DNA of 64,000 nucleotides from Pseudomonas azotoformans (GTDB lineage Bacteria > Pseudomonadota > Gammaproteobacteria > Pseudomonadales > Pseudomonadaceae). The notes below the pieces were generated by a model. That model did no database searches. It was given only the letters and a program-made list of their open reading frames with translations, and was not told where the DNA came from. The stretch lies in NCBI RefSeq assembly GCF_900103345.1, contig NZ_LT629702.1, positions 6,611,501 to 6,675,500 on the forward strand. Reading direction: 5' to 3'. The position numbers and the translations under genes are program-made. Below, in pieces: positions 26,870-34,971 of the stretch (positions are counted from its first letter, which is position 1; every line of letters begins with the position of its first letter).

Positions 26870-27271
26870 CTACATATGTAACCGAAATAATGGGCAGACC
26901 AAAAGAGCCAGCTCATCTTTGTTCAGCGGCTTTGACAAGTAGCCGAGCAATGGCAGGCCACGGTCTACCGCTTGGGCTATCAGGGTGGCGAGTTCTGTCG
27001 GGGGCAGTCCGCTCAGAAGGATGGCGGTTGTGGTAAAGCGTCGGCGACTGGCAATTTCAATCAGTTCGAGCCCCGGCAAATCGGGCAGGCATTGGTCGCA
27101 CAGGATGATGTCGAAGGGCACCTCGGCCTGCGACATCAAACAGATTGCCTGTTCGGCGCTTTCGGCAGGGGTCACCCATGGGAAGCCGAAGCTTCTGAGC
27201 AGGCACTGGGTTGCAAGGAGTTGAAAGGGATGATCCTCCACCAGCAGGATACGAAGCGGATAACTGGGCAT
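26870..27271 (-). CDS. Stand-alone response-regulator receiver protein (RocR-receiver-like)
   Basis: A 133-residue protein consisting of one receiver domain. The acidic pair is in LLVEDHPF, the phospho-Asp in IILCDQCLPDLPG (near residue 57), Ser in ILLSGLP and Lys in GYLSKPLNKDEL. The ending GYLSKP..DELALL resembles the receiver of RocR, which normally continues into an EAL domain; here the frame stops at 26870. ATG 27271 is preferred to GTG 27283, though neither has a good ribosome site. It lies 249 bp upstream of the response regulator gene on the same strand and is probably a side partner of the kinase. Confidence 0.8.
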   Translation of the reverse strand: MPSYPLRILLVEDHPFQLLATQCLLRSFGFPWVTPAESAEQAICLMSQAEVPFDIILCDQCLPDLPGLELIEIASRRRFTTTAILLSGLPPTELATLIAQAVDRGLPLLGYLSKPLNKDELALLVCPLFRLHM

Positions 27272-27443
27272 TGGGGGGCACACGGTGAGTCAAGCGTCGA
27301 TGGAGGGCGCGTAGGAACAGTTCGCCTGGGTCGCCCGGAGCGTGCGTGATTATTCATCGGGTACGTGTGCGAATTCGATCAGGCCGCTCTGTTACCGTCG
27401 TAGGTCGATTCCTTTCAGGCAACAGGCAGCTTGGTCGTATTTG

Positions 27444-28775
27444 TTATTGGGGGCTGGAGCGCCCGGTCATTTCCCGAGCCATTTCGGTGGCGTAGCTGTC
27501 GGTCATGCCGGCGATGAAGTCGATCATGCGCAGGAACGAGGCGTGCAGAGGCCATTGAGGGTTCGGCGCGTTGTTACCCAGCAGGTCGAGAATGCGCCGA
27601 TTCTTGAACGACGGCGTACGCCCGCCATGCTGCTCCAGGGCTGCACCGCAAAAGGCATTCAGCAGAATTTCCAAGGTGGTGTAGGCGCCGATTTCATGCA
27701 GGGTCTTGCGCTTGTCCTGGAAGATCTTCTTGCGCGCCATGTCCTTGGCATCCAGCACGCAGCGTTTGGCCGGGCCATGCATGTGTTCAACCAGGTCGCC
27801 GGGCAGGGTGCCGGCGAGCAAGGCATCCTGTTGTTCGACAAAGGCCCGCGCGGCGGCGTTGGTCAGATGTTCGATAGCCTTGCCCCGCAGGATCGCCAAC
27901 TTGCGCCGCCGGGAGTCCTGCGCGCCGAGTTGGCGATAGGTCTGCGGCAGGTCATCGCCTACCAGGTCGAGCAGCAGCGATTCGACTTCGGTGTACTCCA
28001 GCAACTCCATTTCCAGGCCATCTTCCAGGTCGATCAAGGCGTAGCAGATGTCATCTGCTGCCTCCATCAGGTACACCAGCGGATGCCGGGCCCAGCGCTG
28101 TTCTTCGAGTTGCGGCAGGCCGAGCTTGTGGGCGATCTGTTCGAGGATCGGCAGTTCGCTCTGGTAACAGCCGAACTTGTGTTTCTTGTAGCCCAGGGAG
28201 TCGGCGTGGCGGGCGGTCCAAGGGTACTTCAGGTAAGTGCCCAGGGTGGCGTAGGTCAACCGCGTGCCGCCGTCGAACTGGTGATACTCCAACTGGGTGA
28301 GCACGCGGAAGCCTTGGGCGTTGCCTTCGAAGTTGAGGAAGTCATTACGCTCGGCGCTGCTCATGTCATCCAGCCAGCCGCGTCCTGCGGCCTGCTGGAA
28401 CCAATGGCGGATGGCGTCTTCGCCGGAGTGCCCGAATGGCGGGTTGCCGATGTCATGGGCCAGGCAGGCGGATTGGACGACCATGCCCAGGTCGCTCGGG
28501 TCGCACCAGTCGGGCAGGGCGCTGCGCAGGGTTTCGCCGACGCGCATGCCGAGGGAGCGGCCCACGCAGCTGACTTCCAGGGAGTGGGTCAGGCGCGTGT
28601 GGATGTGGTCGTTGCTGGAGACCGGGTGCACTTGGGTCTTGCGTCCCAGGCGGCGAAATGCGCCGGAGAAGATAATACGGTCATGGTCTTTGTGAAACGG
28701 GCTACGGCCCAGTTCTTCCGGGCTGTGCAGCGGTTTACCTAGACGTTCGCGAGTCAGCAGGGTGGGCCAATCCAA
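27444..28775 (-). CDS. dgt: Deoxyguanosinetriphosphate triphosphohydrolase (dNTPase)
   Basis: A 443-residue HD-domain dNTP triphosphohydrolase that converts dGTP or other dNTPs to nucleoside and tripolyphosphate. The HD metal ligands are in [16 protein letters not shown] (near residue 62) and [18 protein letters not shown] (near residue 112), with the downstream Asp in [18 protein letters not shown]. Start [13 protein letters not shown] at 28775 is the only good one. The gene is flanked by signalling genes but is not obviously part of them. In some bacteria such enzymes limit phage DNA synthesis; no phage-defence partners are adjacent. Confidence 0.94.
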   Translation of the reverse strand: MDWPTLLTRERLGKPLHSPEELGRSPFHKDHDRIIFSGAFRRLGRKTQVHPVSSNDHIHTRLTHSLEVSCVGRSLGMRVGETLRSALPDWCDPSDLGMVVQSACLAHDIGNPPFGHSGEDAIRHWFQQAAGRGWLDDMSSAERNDFLNFEGNAQGFRVLTQLEYHQFDGGTRLTYATLGTYLKYPWTARHADSLGYKKHKFGCYQSELPILEQIAHKLGLPQLEEQRWARHPLVYLMEAADDICYALIDLEDGLEMELLEYTEVESLLLDLVGDDLPQTYRQLGAQDSRRRKLAILRGKAIEHLTNAAARAFVEQQDALLAGTLPGDLVEHMHGPAKRCVLDAKDMARKKIFQDKRKTLHEIGAYTTLEILLNAFCGAALEQHGGRTPSFKNRRILDLLGNNAPNPQWPLHASFLRMIDFIAGMTDSYATEMAREMTGRSSPQ

Positions 28776-28846
28776 GGCGGGTACTCTCCGTGCGGTGAAT
28801 GACCCTCCCAGCTTCCCGGTTCAGCGCGGGCTGGGCAAGCGAAAAT

Positions 28847-30010
28847 CTACAGCCCGGCCGCGTCGATATCGATTAACAGCAAACGCTGACCGTTATCAAA
28901 GAATTGTCCGGCGGTGAGGCAATACTGGTTGGTGGTCGCGTCGCGGTAGGTCGAGGAGAGGGTCAGACGGCGCTCGTCCCACCCTTCGGCCAACAGGTGG
29001 TAGAAGTACGGGCGCCACGACCAGTTGTGGCCCAGATAAAGGCTGTCGGCCTGCCAGGCGTCCTGGCGCCATTCGAAGTTGGGCGTCAGCTGAGTGCCGT
29101 GTCGGTCGCATTGGTAGAAGCGCAGCAGCCAGGGGAAAGCCGGCAGTTGGGGCAACTGGCTCAGCGGCGCTTGTGCCTGAGCCCAGGTTTGCAGGATTTT
29201 CATCAGCTCGCCCAATTGCTGGCGCAATTGCATGATGCGCCCGCGTTCCGCCAGTTTTTGCTGAACGTAGGCTGTGCGCAACTGGGCAAAGCGTGGCACG
29301 AAGGCGTCGGCGGCAAACCAGTCCAACTGTGCCTGGGCAAACAGATAGCCCTGCACATACCGCGAGCCGCACTCCAGGGCGAAGCTCAACTGTGCTTCGG
29401 TTTCCACGCCTTCGGCAATGATCCAGCAGCCGGTTTTCTCGGCCATCTGTGCCAGCGCCCGCACCACTTCGCTGCTCGGCCCACCGCGGGCGGCTTCCTG
29501 GAACAGGCGCATGTCCAGCTTGAGAATGTCCGGTTGCAGCGCCAGCACCCGGTCGAGCTGGGAATAGCCAGCGCCGAAGTCATCGATGGCTATGCGCGCA
29601 CCCGCCTGGCGATAACGTGCTACCACGTCGGCGAGGCGTTGGATGTCGCCACCCAGTTCGGTGATCTCGAACACGATCCGCTGCGGGTCGACACCGTGGC
29701 TATGAATCTGTTTCAGGCTCGGCAGGGCTTGGCCCGGACGCAGGCGGTTGATCCAGCGCGGCGAGATGTTCAGGCTCAGGAACCAGTCGGCGGGCGCTTC
29801 ATGCAAGCGGCTCAGGGCATTGTCGCGAATCTGCCTGTCGAGACGGCGCAAGGTCACGCCCGGGGTGCGCGGGTCGGCGAACAGCGGTCCCACCGATTGC
29901 AGGCGCCCGTCGGCCTGGCGCAGTCGGCCGAGGGCCTCGACGCCGGCGATGCGGCCGGTGGCGGTATCGATAAACGGCTGGAAGCAGGCGAGCGGTTGCC
30001 CGTCGATCAC
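28847..30010 (-). CDS. EAL-domain cyclic-di-GMP phosphodiesterase with C-terminal PAS-like domain
   Basis: A 387-residue cytoplasmic protein. The EAL domain covers about residues 1-240 with EALGRLR, NISPRW, EITELG, IDDFGAGYS, KLDMRLF and AEGVETE all present, so hydrolysis of c-di-GMP is expected. A helical linker follows. The C-terminal 110 residues (YQCDRHGTQLTPNF, then HNWSWRPYFYHLL) look like the PAS/PDC-like domain found after EAL in YkuI-type proteins, probably a ligand sensor. No transmembrane segment is seen. It stands between dgt and the yqjDEK-like operon, from which a terminator separates it. Confidence 0.88.
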   Translation of the reverse strand: MIDGQPLACFQPFIDTATGRIAGVEALGRLRQADGRLQSVGPLFADPRTPGVTLRRLDRQIRDNALSRLHEAPADWFLSLNISPRWINRLRPGQALPSLKQIHSHGVDPQRIVFEITELGGDIQRLADVVARYRQAGARIAIDDFGAGYSQLDRVLALQPDILKLDMRLFQEAARGGPSSEVVRALAQMAEKTGCWIIAEGVETEAQLSFALECGSRYVQGYLFAQAQLDWFAADAFVPRFAQLRTAYVQQKLAERGRIMQLRQQLGELMKILQTWAQAQAPLSQLPQLPAFPWLLRFYQCDRHGTQLTPNFEWRQDAWQADSLYLGHNWSWRPYFYHLLAEGWDERRLTLSSTYRDATTNQYCLTAGQFFDNGQRLLLIDIDAAGL

Positions 30011-30034
30011 GGGGCCTCCTTAAGCGAGGTGGCT

Positions 30035-30072
30035 GAAAAAAGGCCCGGCCCTCGAAAACGAGGGTCGGGCCG
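30035..30072 (-). terminator. Terminator of the yqjD-yqjE-yqjK-like operon
   Basis: On the minus strand the stem GGCCCGACCCTCG/CGAGGGCCGGGCC with a TTTT-containing loop is followed by six T. It lies 32 bp after the yqjK-like stop. Confidence 0.9.
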
Positions 30073-30103
30073 ATTCTGTTAGCAAGAATGCAGCCAGCCA
30101 GGC

Positions 30104-30445
30104 TCAACGTTTGCGCGAAGTGCCCTGCATGGCCAATTTGATCAGCGGGATCAAGCCGGCACCGAGACGCACCAGGCGTGTCAGGCTGCTGATCCCCCCG
30201 CCCTTGGCGCCTTTGCCGGTAAAAAAGCCCATCAGCGTCACCGCAGCCACGCCCCACAGCGGCGCGTGCTTGATGCCCAGGCTGTCTTGCCAGTTACTGC
30301 CCAGGTGGCGCACCTTGTTCAACGGCAGCATCAATTGCTGGGACTCGTGGCGGATTTCCTGCCGGTGCATTTCCATGCGCAGGCGGATCAACGCCTTGCG
30401 CATTTCCCGCCGTGACGTGTTTTTTGGCATTTCAGTCAGGCTCAT
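30104..30445 (-). CDS. YqjK-like small protein, last gene of a membrane stress operon
   Basis: A 113-residue basic protein with a charged helical N-terminus (RREMRKALIRLRMEMHRQEIRHESQQL) and a weakly hydrophobic glycine-rich stretch (residues 62-98, LWGVAAVTLMGFFTG). The ATG at 30445 overlaps the stop of the yqjE-like gene (ATGA). Its place as third gene after yqjD and yqjE homologues suggests a YqjK-like component. The function is unknown; the assignment rests on operon position and general character. Confidence 0.7.
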   Translation of the reverse strand: MSLTEMPKNTSRREMRKALIRLRMEMHRQEIRHESQQLMLPLNKVRHLGSNWQDSLGIKHAPLWGVAAVTLMGFFTGKGAKGGGISSLTRLVRLGAGLIPLIKLAMQGTSRKR

Positions 30446-30825
30446 GGCAGCAAACGCTCCCGATCATTGGCCAGTTCTTCGAGGGTGGCGTGGAACGGCG
30501 TGGATTCATCGAACACCGCCGCTTTCAAGCGCACTCCGCAAAAGGCTGCGGCCAGGCTGTAGAACACGCAGAGGCAGATGATCCCGGTCAGGCGGTAGCC
30601 GGTGTCCCACACCAGGATCATCACCAGCGTCGACAGCCCCACCAGCAACAGCAGTGCAAACACCAGCGCCAGGCCGGCAAACAGCAGCAGGCTGACGGTG
30701 CGGGCCTTCTGTTCCTGCAATTCGATGCCAAACAATTCGACGTGGCTGTGCAGCAAGCCCAGCACGGCCGCGCCCAGACGCCTTGAGGTAGTGCCCGTGG
30801 ACGAGCCAGTTTCGCCGATAGACAT
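30442..30825 (-). CDS. YqjE-family inner-membrane protein (phage holin superfamily III-like)
   Basis: A 127-residue protein with two transmembrane helices (residues about 46-70 and 76-98, LLLFAGLALVFALLLLVGLSTLVMILV and LTGIICLCVFYSLAAAFCG). An N-terminal amphipathic helix LGAAVLGLLHSHVELFGIELQEQ comes first. This is the DUF1469/YqjE pattern. Such proteins accompany YqjD in stationary-phase membrane modules. It starts 3 bp after the yqjD-like stop and overlaps the next gene by 4 bp. Confidence 0.85.
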   Translation of the reverse strand: MSIGETGSSTGTTSRRLGAAVLGLLHSHVELFGIELQEQKARTVSLLLFAGLALVFALLLLVGLSTLVMILVWDTGYRLTGIICLCVFYSLAAAFCGVRLKAAVFDESTPFHATLEELANDRERLLP

Positions 30826-30828
30826 GAT

Positions 30829-31143
30829 TTAGCGCCTTGTGGCCAGCAGGCCGATCAGAAAGCCCACGCCGGCGGCAATGCCCACCGACTGCCAAGGGTT
30901 GGCTTGAACGTAATCTTCAGTCGCAGTGACCGCCGCCTGGCCGCGTTCGCGCAGCGAGTCTTCGGTCAGTTGCAGGGTTTCGCGGGCCTTGAGCAGGCTT
31001 TCGTGGATCTTGCTGCGCAGCTCATCGGCCTGGTCACCTGCCAACACCTTGGTGTCATCCAGCAACTTTTCGGTGTCGCTGACCAGGGTTTGAAAATCCG
31101 CCATCAGTATTTCTTGAGCAGTCTTTGCAGTTCTTCTGGCCAT
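30829..31143 (-). CDS. YqjD/ElaB-family (DUF883) membrane-anchored ribosome-binding protein
   Basis: A 104-residue DUF883 protein. A long amphipathic helix (residues 14-80, rich in Lys, Glu and Ala) leads to the family motif YVQANPWQSVGIAAGVGFLIGLLATRR, with the C-terminal transmembrane segment and the terminal Arg pair. E. coli YqjD and ElaB bind ribosomes at the membrane in stationary phase under RpoS control. First gene of a three-gene operon running leftwards; it is divergent from amt. Confidence 0.92.
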   Translation of the reverse strand: MARRTAKTAQEILMADFQTLVSDTEKLLDDTKVLAGDQADELRSKIHESLLKARETLQLTEDSLRERGQAAVTATEDYVQANPWQSVGIAAGVGFLIGLLATRR

Positions 31144-31219
31144 GGGTATCTCCGTGATGGGCTGTTTTGTACTAGTGGTTTCGAGTCACCGGCGTCGGTG
31201 AAGGTTCAGTGCAATTGTG

Positions 31220-31235
31220 TGGTACAGCTTTTGCT
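31220..31235 (+). promoter_or_regulatory. Sigma-54 (RpoN) promoter of amt
   Basis: TGGTACAGCTTTTGCT fits the sigma-54 consensus TGGCACRNNNNTTGCW with one pyrimidine change. GG at 31221-31222 and GC at 31233-31234 have the required 10-nt separation. Ammonium transporter genes are classic RpoN/NtrC targets. Confidence 0.8.
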
Positions 31236-31245
31236 TTGCCTTGGT

Positions 31246-31267
31246 GCGCAGGCCTTGGTGCCTGCGC
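31246..31267 (+). promoter_or_regulatory. Hairpin at the predicted 5' end of the amt transcript
   Basis: GCGCAGGC-cttggt-GCCTGCGC is a perfect 8-bp stem. It begins 12 bp after the -12 GC, which is the expected sigma-54 transcription start. It may protect the 5' end of the mRNA. Confidence 0.55.
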
Positions 31268-31489
31268 TGAATCCGGGCGGTCGGGCAGGAAGCCTTGAAA
31301 AACCTTACCCTAAATAACTCAAACTCGCGGAAAAACCCTGTCGGCAACGGCCTGTTGTGTTGATCGCTGCGCTAAATCGGTTCATGCCCTCTGAAGAGGG
31401 GTGGGACCGGCGGTGCCAATTTAGTGCGTGCAACCCAGGTTTGAACCGCTTTGGTGCTTTTTGCCTTTACTGCAGGCCTGCCAACCTCC

Positions 31490-32698
31490 ATGGAAAATGT
31501 GCAAAGCGCGGTGGACACCCTGATCCACAGCTCCAACACCCTGTTTATCCTGATCGGCGCGGTCATGGTCCTGGCCATGCACGCCGGCTTCGCGTTCCTC
31601 GAAGTCGGCACGGTGCGCCAGAAGAACCAGGTCAACGCCTTGTCGAAGATCCTCAGCGACTTCGCCATCTCCACACTGGCCTATTTCTTTATAGGCTATT
31701 GGATCTCCTACGGGGTGAGCTTCATGCAACCGGCGGCGGTGATCAGCGCCGACCATGGCTACGGCCTGGTGAAGTTCTTCTTCCTGCTGACCTTCGCGGC
31801 GGCGATCCCGGCGATCATTTCCGGGGGCATTGCCGAGCGGGCACGGTTTGCGCCGCAACTCTGCGCGACGGCGTTGATCGTGGCGTTTATCTACCCGTTT
31901 TTCGAAGGCATGGTGTGGAACGGCAATTTCGGTCTGCAGGCCTGGCTGCTCGCGACCTTTGGCGCCAGCTTCCATGACTTTGCCGGCTCGGTGGTGGTGC
32001 ACGCCATGGGCGGCTGGCTGGCGCTGGCGGCGGTGTTGCTGCTTGGCCCGCGCAACGGGCGCTATCGCGAAGGGCGCCTTGTGGCGTTCGCGCCGTCGAG
32101 CATTCCGTTCCTGGCATTGGGGTCGTGGATCCTGATTGTCGGCTGGTTTGGCTTTAACGTGATGAGTGCGCAAACGTTGAATGGCGTCAGTGGTCTGGTG
32201 GCGGTCAACTCGCTGATGGCCATGGTTGGCGGCACCGTCGCGGCCTTGATCATTGGCCGCAACGACCCGGGTTTCCTGCATAACGGCCCGCTGGCCGGGC
32301 TGGTGGCCATTTGTGCGGGTTCCGACTTGATGCACCCGGTGGGCGCACTGGTCACAGGGGCCGTCGCCGGTGGTGTGTTCGTATGGTTTTTTATCGCCGC
32401 CCAGGATCGCTGGAAGATCGACGACGTGCTGGGCGTGTGGCCGTTGCATGGCCTGTGCGGCGTGTGGGGCGGCATTGCCTGTGGCATCTTCGGCCAGACG
32501 GCGCTGGGTGGCCTGGGCGGTGTCAGCCTGGTCAGCCAGTTGATCGGCACCGCCCTTGGCGTGTTGGTCGCGCTGGCCGGCGGCCTGCTGGTGTACGGCG
32601 TGATCAAGCGCGTTTACGGGCTGCGTCTGAGCCAGGAAGAGGAGTATTACGGCGCGGACCTGTCGATCCATAAAATCGGCGCGGTCAGTCAGGATTGA
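31490..32698 (+). CDS. amt: Ammonium transporter (Amt family)
   Basis: A 402-residue inner-membrane channel with eleven predicted helices. The pore twin histidines are in FHDFAGSVVVHAMGG (near residue 170) and WPLHGLCGVWGG (near residue 318), the Amt signatures. The gene lacks an adjacent glnK. ATG 31490 starts MENVQSAVDTLIHSS; an in-frame start 39 bp upstream is possible. The 3' end overlaps the convergent antiporter gene by 14 bp. Regulation by nitrogen limitation is inferred from the sigma-54 promoter. Confidence 0.95.
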   Translation: MENVQSAVDTLIHSSNTLFILIGAVMVLAMHAGFAFLEVGTVRQKNQVNALSKILSDFAISTLAYFFIGYWISYGVSFMQPAAVISADHGYGLVKFFFLLTFAAAIPAIISGGIAERARFAPQLCATALIVAFIYPFFEGMVWNGNFGLQAWLLATFGASFHDFAGSVVVHAMGGWLALAAVLLLGPRNGRYREGRLVAFAPSSIPFLALGSWILIVGWFGFNVMSAQTLNGVSGLVAVNSLMAMVGGTVAALIIGRNDPGFLHNGPLAGLVAICAGSDLMHPVGALVTGAVAGGVFVWFFIAAQDRWKIDDVLGVWPLHGLCGVWGGIACGIFGQTALGGLGGVSLVSQLIGTALGVLVALAGGLLVYGVIKRVYGLRLSQEEEYYGADLSIHKIGAVSQD

Positions 32699-34409
32699 TC
32701 GGCTCGTCTGCCTGGCGATAAAAACCGTGCAGCAGGCGGTAGCGGTTCTGTCGTACTTCATCGACCCGCGCCTGCACGTGTTGGTCCGGCAGGCCCAATA
32801 GAATCAGGGCGTGGGAGGCAAGCATCAGGCTTGACTCCAATAGTTCGGGCACCACTTCGCTGGCGCCTGCGGCCTTCAGCTCAGTCAGTTGGCTGTCGTC
32901 GCGGGTGCGTACCAGGATCGGCACTTCGGTGTTGATCCGGCGTGCTTCCTTCAACACCACCAGCGCGACATCGGTGTTGTCCACGGCAATCACCACCAAC
33001 CGTGCGCGCTCCAGGCCGACCGCACTGAGCAATGCGCCACGCCGGCAATCACCGTAGTGCACGCTGCTGTCTTCGGTGGCGGCTTCCTGTACCCGTTCCG
33101 GGTCGTCATCCAGAGCGATGAACGCCTGTTGTTCCTTGCGCAGAAAGCGCCCGATGGATTGGCCGACGCGACCATAGCCGCAGATCACCGCGTGGCCGTG
33201 CAGCTCGGCGTTGAGCGCGGTGATCGCTTCCAGTTGCACTTGCTGGTTGGGCTTGCGGTGCAGGCGCAAGGCAATGCCCGGCGCGGCACGCAGCAGCAGG
33301 GGTGTCAGCAGCATCGAGCAGAAGGTGGCGGCGAGCAGCAAGCCGTTGAATTCATCCGGGATCAGTCGGCTCTGCTGCATCTGTGCCATCAACGCAAAGC
33401 AGAACTCGCCGCCCTGGGCCAGTGCCAGGCCGCTGCGCCAGGCGGTTTCGCTGTCGCTGCCGCGCAGCTTGACCAGCGCGGCGACCACGCAGCCTTTGAC
33501 CAGCATCAGGGTGAGGGTCAGGGCGAGGATCAACAGACTGTGGCTGACGAACAGTTGCAGGTCGATGAGCATGCCGATGCTGACGAAAAACAGCCCCAGC
33601 AGAATGTCGCGAAACGGGCGGATATCTGCCTCGATCTGATGGCGGTAGTGGCTTTCTCCCAACAACATTCCGGCCAGGAACGCGCCGAGGGCAGGGGAGA
33701 GCCCCAGCAGGTGCGTGAGCCAGGCCGTCAGCAGCACAATCACCAATGCCAGCAGTACGAACAGCTCCGCCGAATGGGAGGCTGCGACTTCATGGAACAA
33801 GCGCGGCAACAACCAGCGACTGGCCAGCAACAGGCCGACAAACAACACCACGGTCTTGCCCAGGGTCAGTGGCAGCGCCCAGTACCAGGCCTGTTCGCCG
33901 GTGCCGGCAAACACCGGTACCAGGGTCAGCAACAGCACCGCCACCACATCCTGGAACAGCAACACGCCGATCGCGTTCTGGCCGTGGCTGCTGAAGATTT
34001 CGCCGAGGCTGGTCAACTCCTTGCTGACGATGGCCGTGGATGACAGCGCCAGCCCTGCGCCCAGCAACAACGCGATACCCGGCGCCACCCCCAGGATCAT
34101 CAACAAGATGCCCAGCAGTGCCCCGCAGCCCAGCACCTGCAGACTGCCCAGGCCGAACACCACGCGGCGCAGGGCGAGCATCTTGGTCAGGGAAAATTCC
34201 AGGCCCAGCGAGAACAGCAAGAACACCACGCCCAGTTCGGCGAGGTCGGGCAGCTCTTCGCTGTCATTCACCCAGTCCAGCGCGGTAGGTCCTACGGCCA
34301 GGCCGACGCACAAGTAGCCCAGCACCGGCGGCAGTTGCAGCCGGCGAAACAGCGCAATCACCACCAGGGATGAGGCCAGAATGATCAGCAGGTTGGCAAA
34401 CACACGCAT
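32685..34409 (-). CDS. CPA2 monovalent cation:proton antiporter with RCK domain (KefC/YbaL-like)
   Basis: A 574-residue antiporter. About twelve membrane helices (residues 1-380) include LLLGAGLALSSTAIVSKEL and the GEFCFALMAQMQQSRLIP segment. A cytoplasmic RCK/TrkA-N domain follows with the Rossmann motif VICGYGRVGQSIGRFL (near residue 412). The layout is that of KefB, KefC and YbaL, glutathione- or NAD-gated potassium/proton exchangers. No KefF/KefG ancillary gene is adjacent, which favours the YbaL-like branch. A short C-terminal tail (QADEPINPD) overlaps the amt stop. Confidence 0.9.
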   Translation of the reverse strand: MRVFANLLIILASSLVVIALFRRLQLPPVLGYLCVGLAVGPTALDWVNDSEELPDLAELGVVFLLFSLGLEFSLTKMLALRRVVFGLGSLQVLGCGALLGILLMILGVAPGIALLLGAGLALSSTAIVSKELTSLGEIFSSHGQNAIGVLLFQDVVAVLLLTLVPVFAGTGEQAWYWALPLTLGKTVVLFVGLLLASRWLLPRLFHEVAASHSAELFVLLALVIVLLTAWLTHLLGLSPALGAFLAGMLLGESHYRHQIEADIRPFRDILLGLFFVSIGMLIDLQLFVSHSLLILALTLTLMLVKGCVVAALVKLRGSDSETAWRSGLALAQGGEFCFALMAQMQQSRLIPDEFNGLLLAATFCSMLLTPLLLRAAPGIALRLHRKPNQQVQLEAITALNAELHGHAVICGYGRVGQSIGRFLRKEQQAFIALDDDPERVQEAATEDSSVHYGDCRRGALLSAVGLERARLVVIAVDNTDVALVVLKEARRINTEVPILVRTRDDSQLTELKAAGASEVVPELLESSLMLASHALILLGLPDQHVQARVDEVRQNRYRLLHGFYRQADEPINPD

Positions 34410-34504
34410 CTCCGTTGCAAGGGGCAGGCAAAAAGCCGCGAGAATCGCTGAAACAGTTATAGGCCATGGTGACCTGGGTCAGGGTTTTACGTGCAATGGG
34501 TTTC

Positions 34505-34607
34505 CTGTAGAAGCGAGCTTGCTCGCGAAAAACGTTAACGATGACGCAGTGCTATCAGGTAACCCGCGTTGCCTATTCGTTCTTCGCGAGCAAGCTCGCT
34601 CCTACAG
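34505..34607. repeat. REPIN (inverted REP pair), GAGCGAGCTTGCTCGCG type
   Basis: GAAGCGAGCTTGCTCGCGAA and its inverse TTCGCGAGCAAGCTCGCTCC flank about 50 bp. The left arm has one A in place of G (TGTAGAAG), unlike the arms at 7252. Confidence 0.88.
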
Positions 34608-34661
34608 TGGGCGGTGTTTGGCTTAGAATGTTGGCCTACTTTCTGATCAGGTCCATTCGTC

Positions 34662-34898
34662 ATGCTTCCTGAATGCCAGCTGTTCGGCACCCTGGGTTGC
34701 CATCTGTGTGAAGTCGCCGAAGCCGAAATCATGCCGCTCGTCGAACACGGGTTGCTGGTGGAGCTGGTGGATATTGCCGACCCCGACGACCTGACCGAAG
34801 CCTACGGCCTGCGGATTCCGGTACTTCGCCGGGTGGACACCGGGGCGGAACTGGATTGGCCATTTGACTCACAACAGGTCGTGGCCTTCCTTCGTTGA
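34662..34898 (+). CDS. Glutaredoxin-like thiol protein (DUF836)
   Basis: A 78-residue thioredoxin-fold protein with the redox motif GCHLCEVAEAE (CxxC near residues 13-16). The cis-Pro is in RIPVLRR and a C-terminal helix follows. The DUF836 family is a minimal glutaredoxin. Start ATG 34662 fits the fold start CQLFGTLGC. The gene is followed after 73 bp by the LexA-controlled unknown gene, so read-through from it is possible. Confidence 0.88.
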   Translation: MLPECQLFGTLGCHLCEVAEAEIMPLVEHGLLVELVDIADPDDLTEAYGLRIPVLRRVDTGAELDWPFDSQQVVAFLR

Positions 34899-34933
34899 GT
34901 TTATGCGATGGCAGGTTTCCAAATATTACGTTA

Positions 34934-34949
34934 CTGTATGTTTGTACAG
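34934..34949 (+). promoter_or_regulatory. LexA (SOS) box
   Basis: CTGTATGTTTGTACAG has both perfect CTGT and ACAG half-sites with the required 8-nt spacing, and the alternating TATGTTTGTA core typical of strong gamma-proteobacterial boxes. It is 23 bp upstream of the GTG start at 34972. Confidence 0.85.
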
Positions 34950-34971
34950 CGATTGAATAGAGGGAACGCCC

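Larger units (their letters stand above)
31144..31489 (+). other. Intergenic region and leader between the yqjD-like gene and amt
   Basis: The 346-bp gap holds no gene. It contains the palindrome TCACCG-gcgt-CGGTGA (31186-31201), a sigma-54 promoter (31220-31235), a hairpin at the predicted transcript start (31246-31267) and then about 220 nt of untranslated leader before amt. The palindrome only loosely resembles an NtrC half-site pair. Confidence 0.6.

Noticed and set aside
27444..28775. dgt as part of a phage-defence system
   Set aside because: The enzyme is a normal housekeeping-type dNTPase and no defence partner is adjacent.
31449..31466. Second sigma-54-like element nearer to amt (TTGGTGCTTTTTGCC)
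   Set aside because: GG and GC are only 8 nt apart; 10 are needed.
31421..32761. A 446-codon open frame on the minus strand
   Set aside because: It lies opposite amt and is low-complexity His/Gln/Arg text, while amt on the plus strand has conserved motifs.
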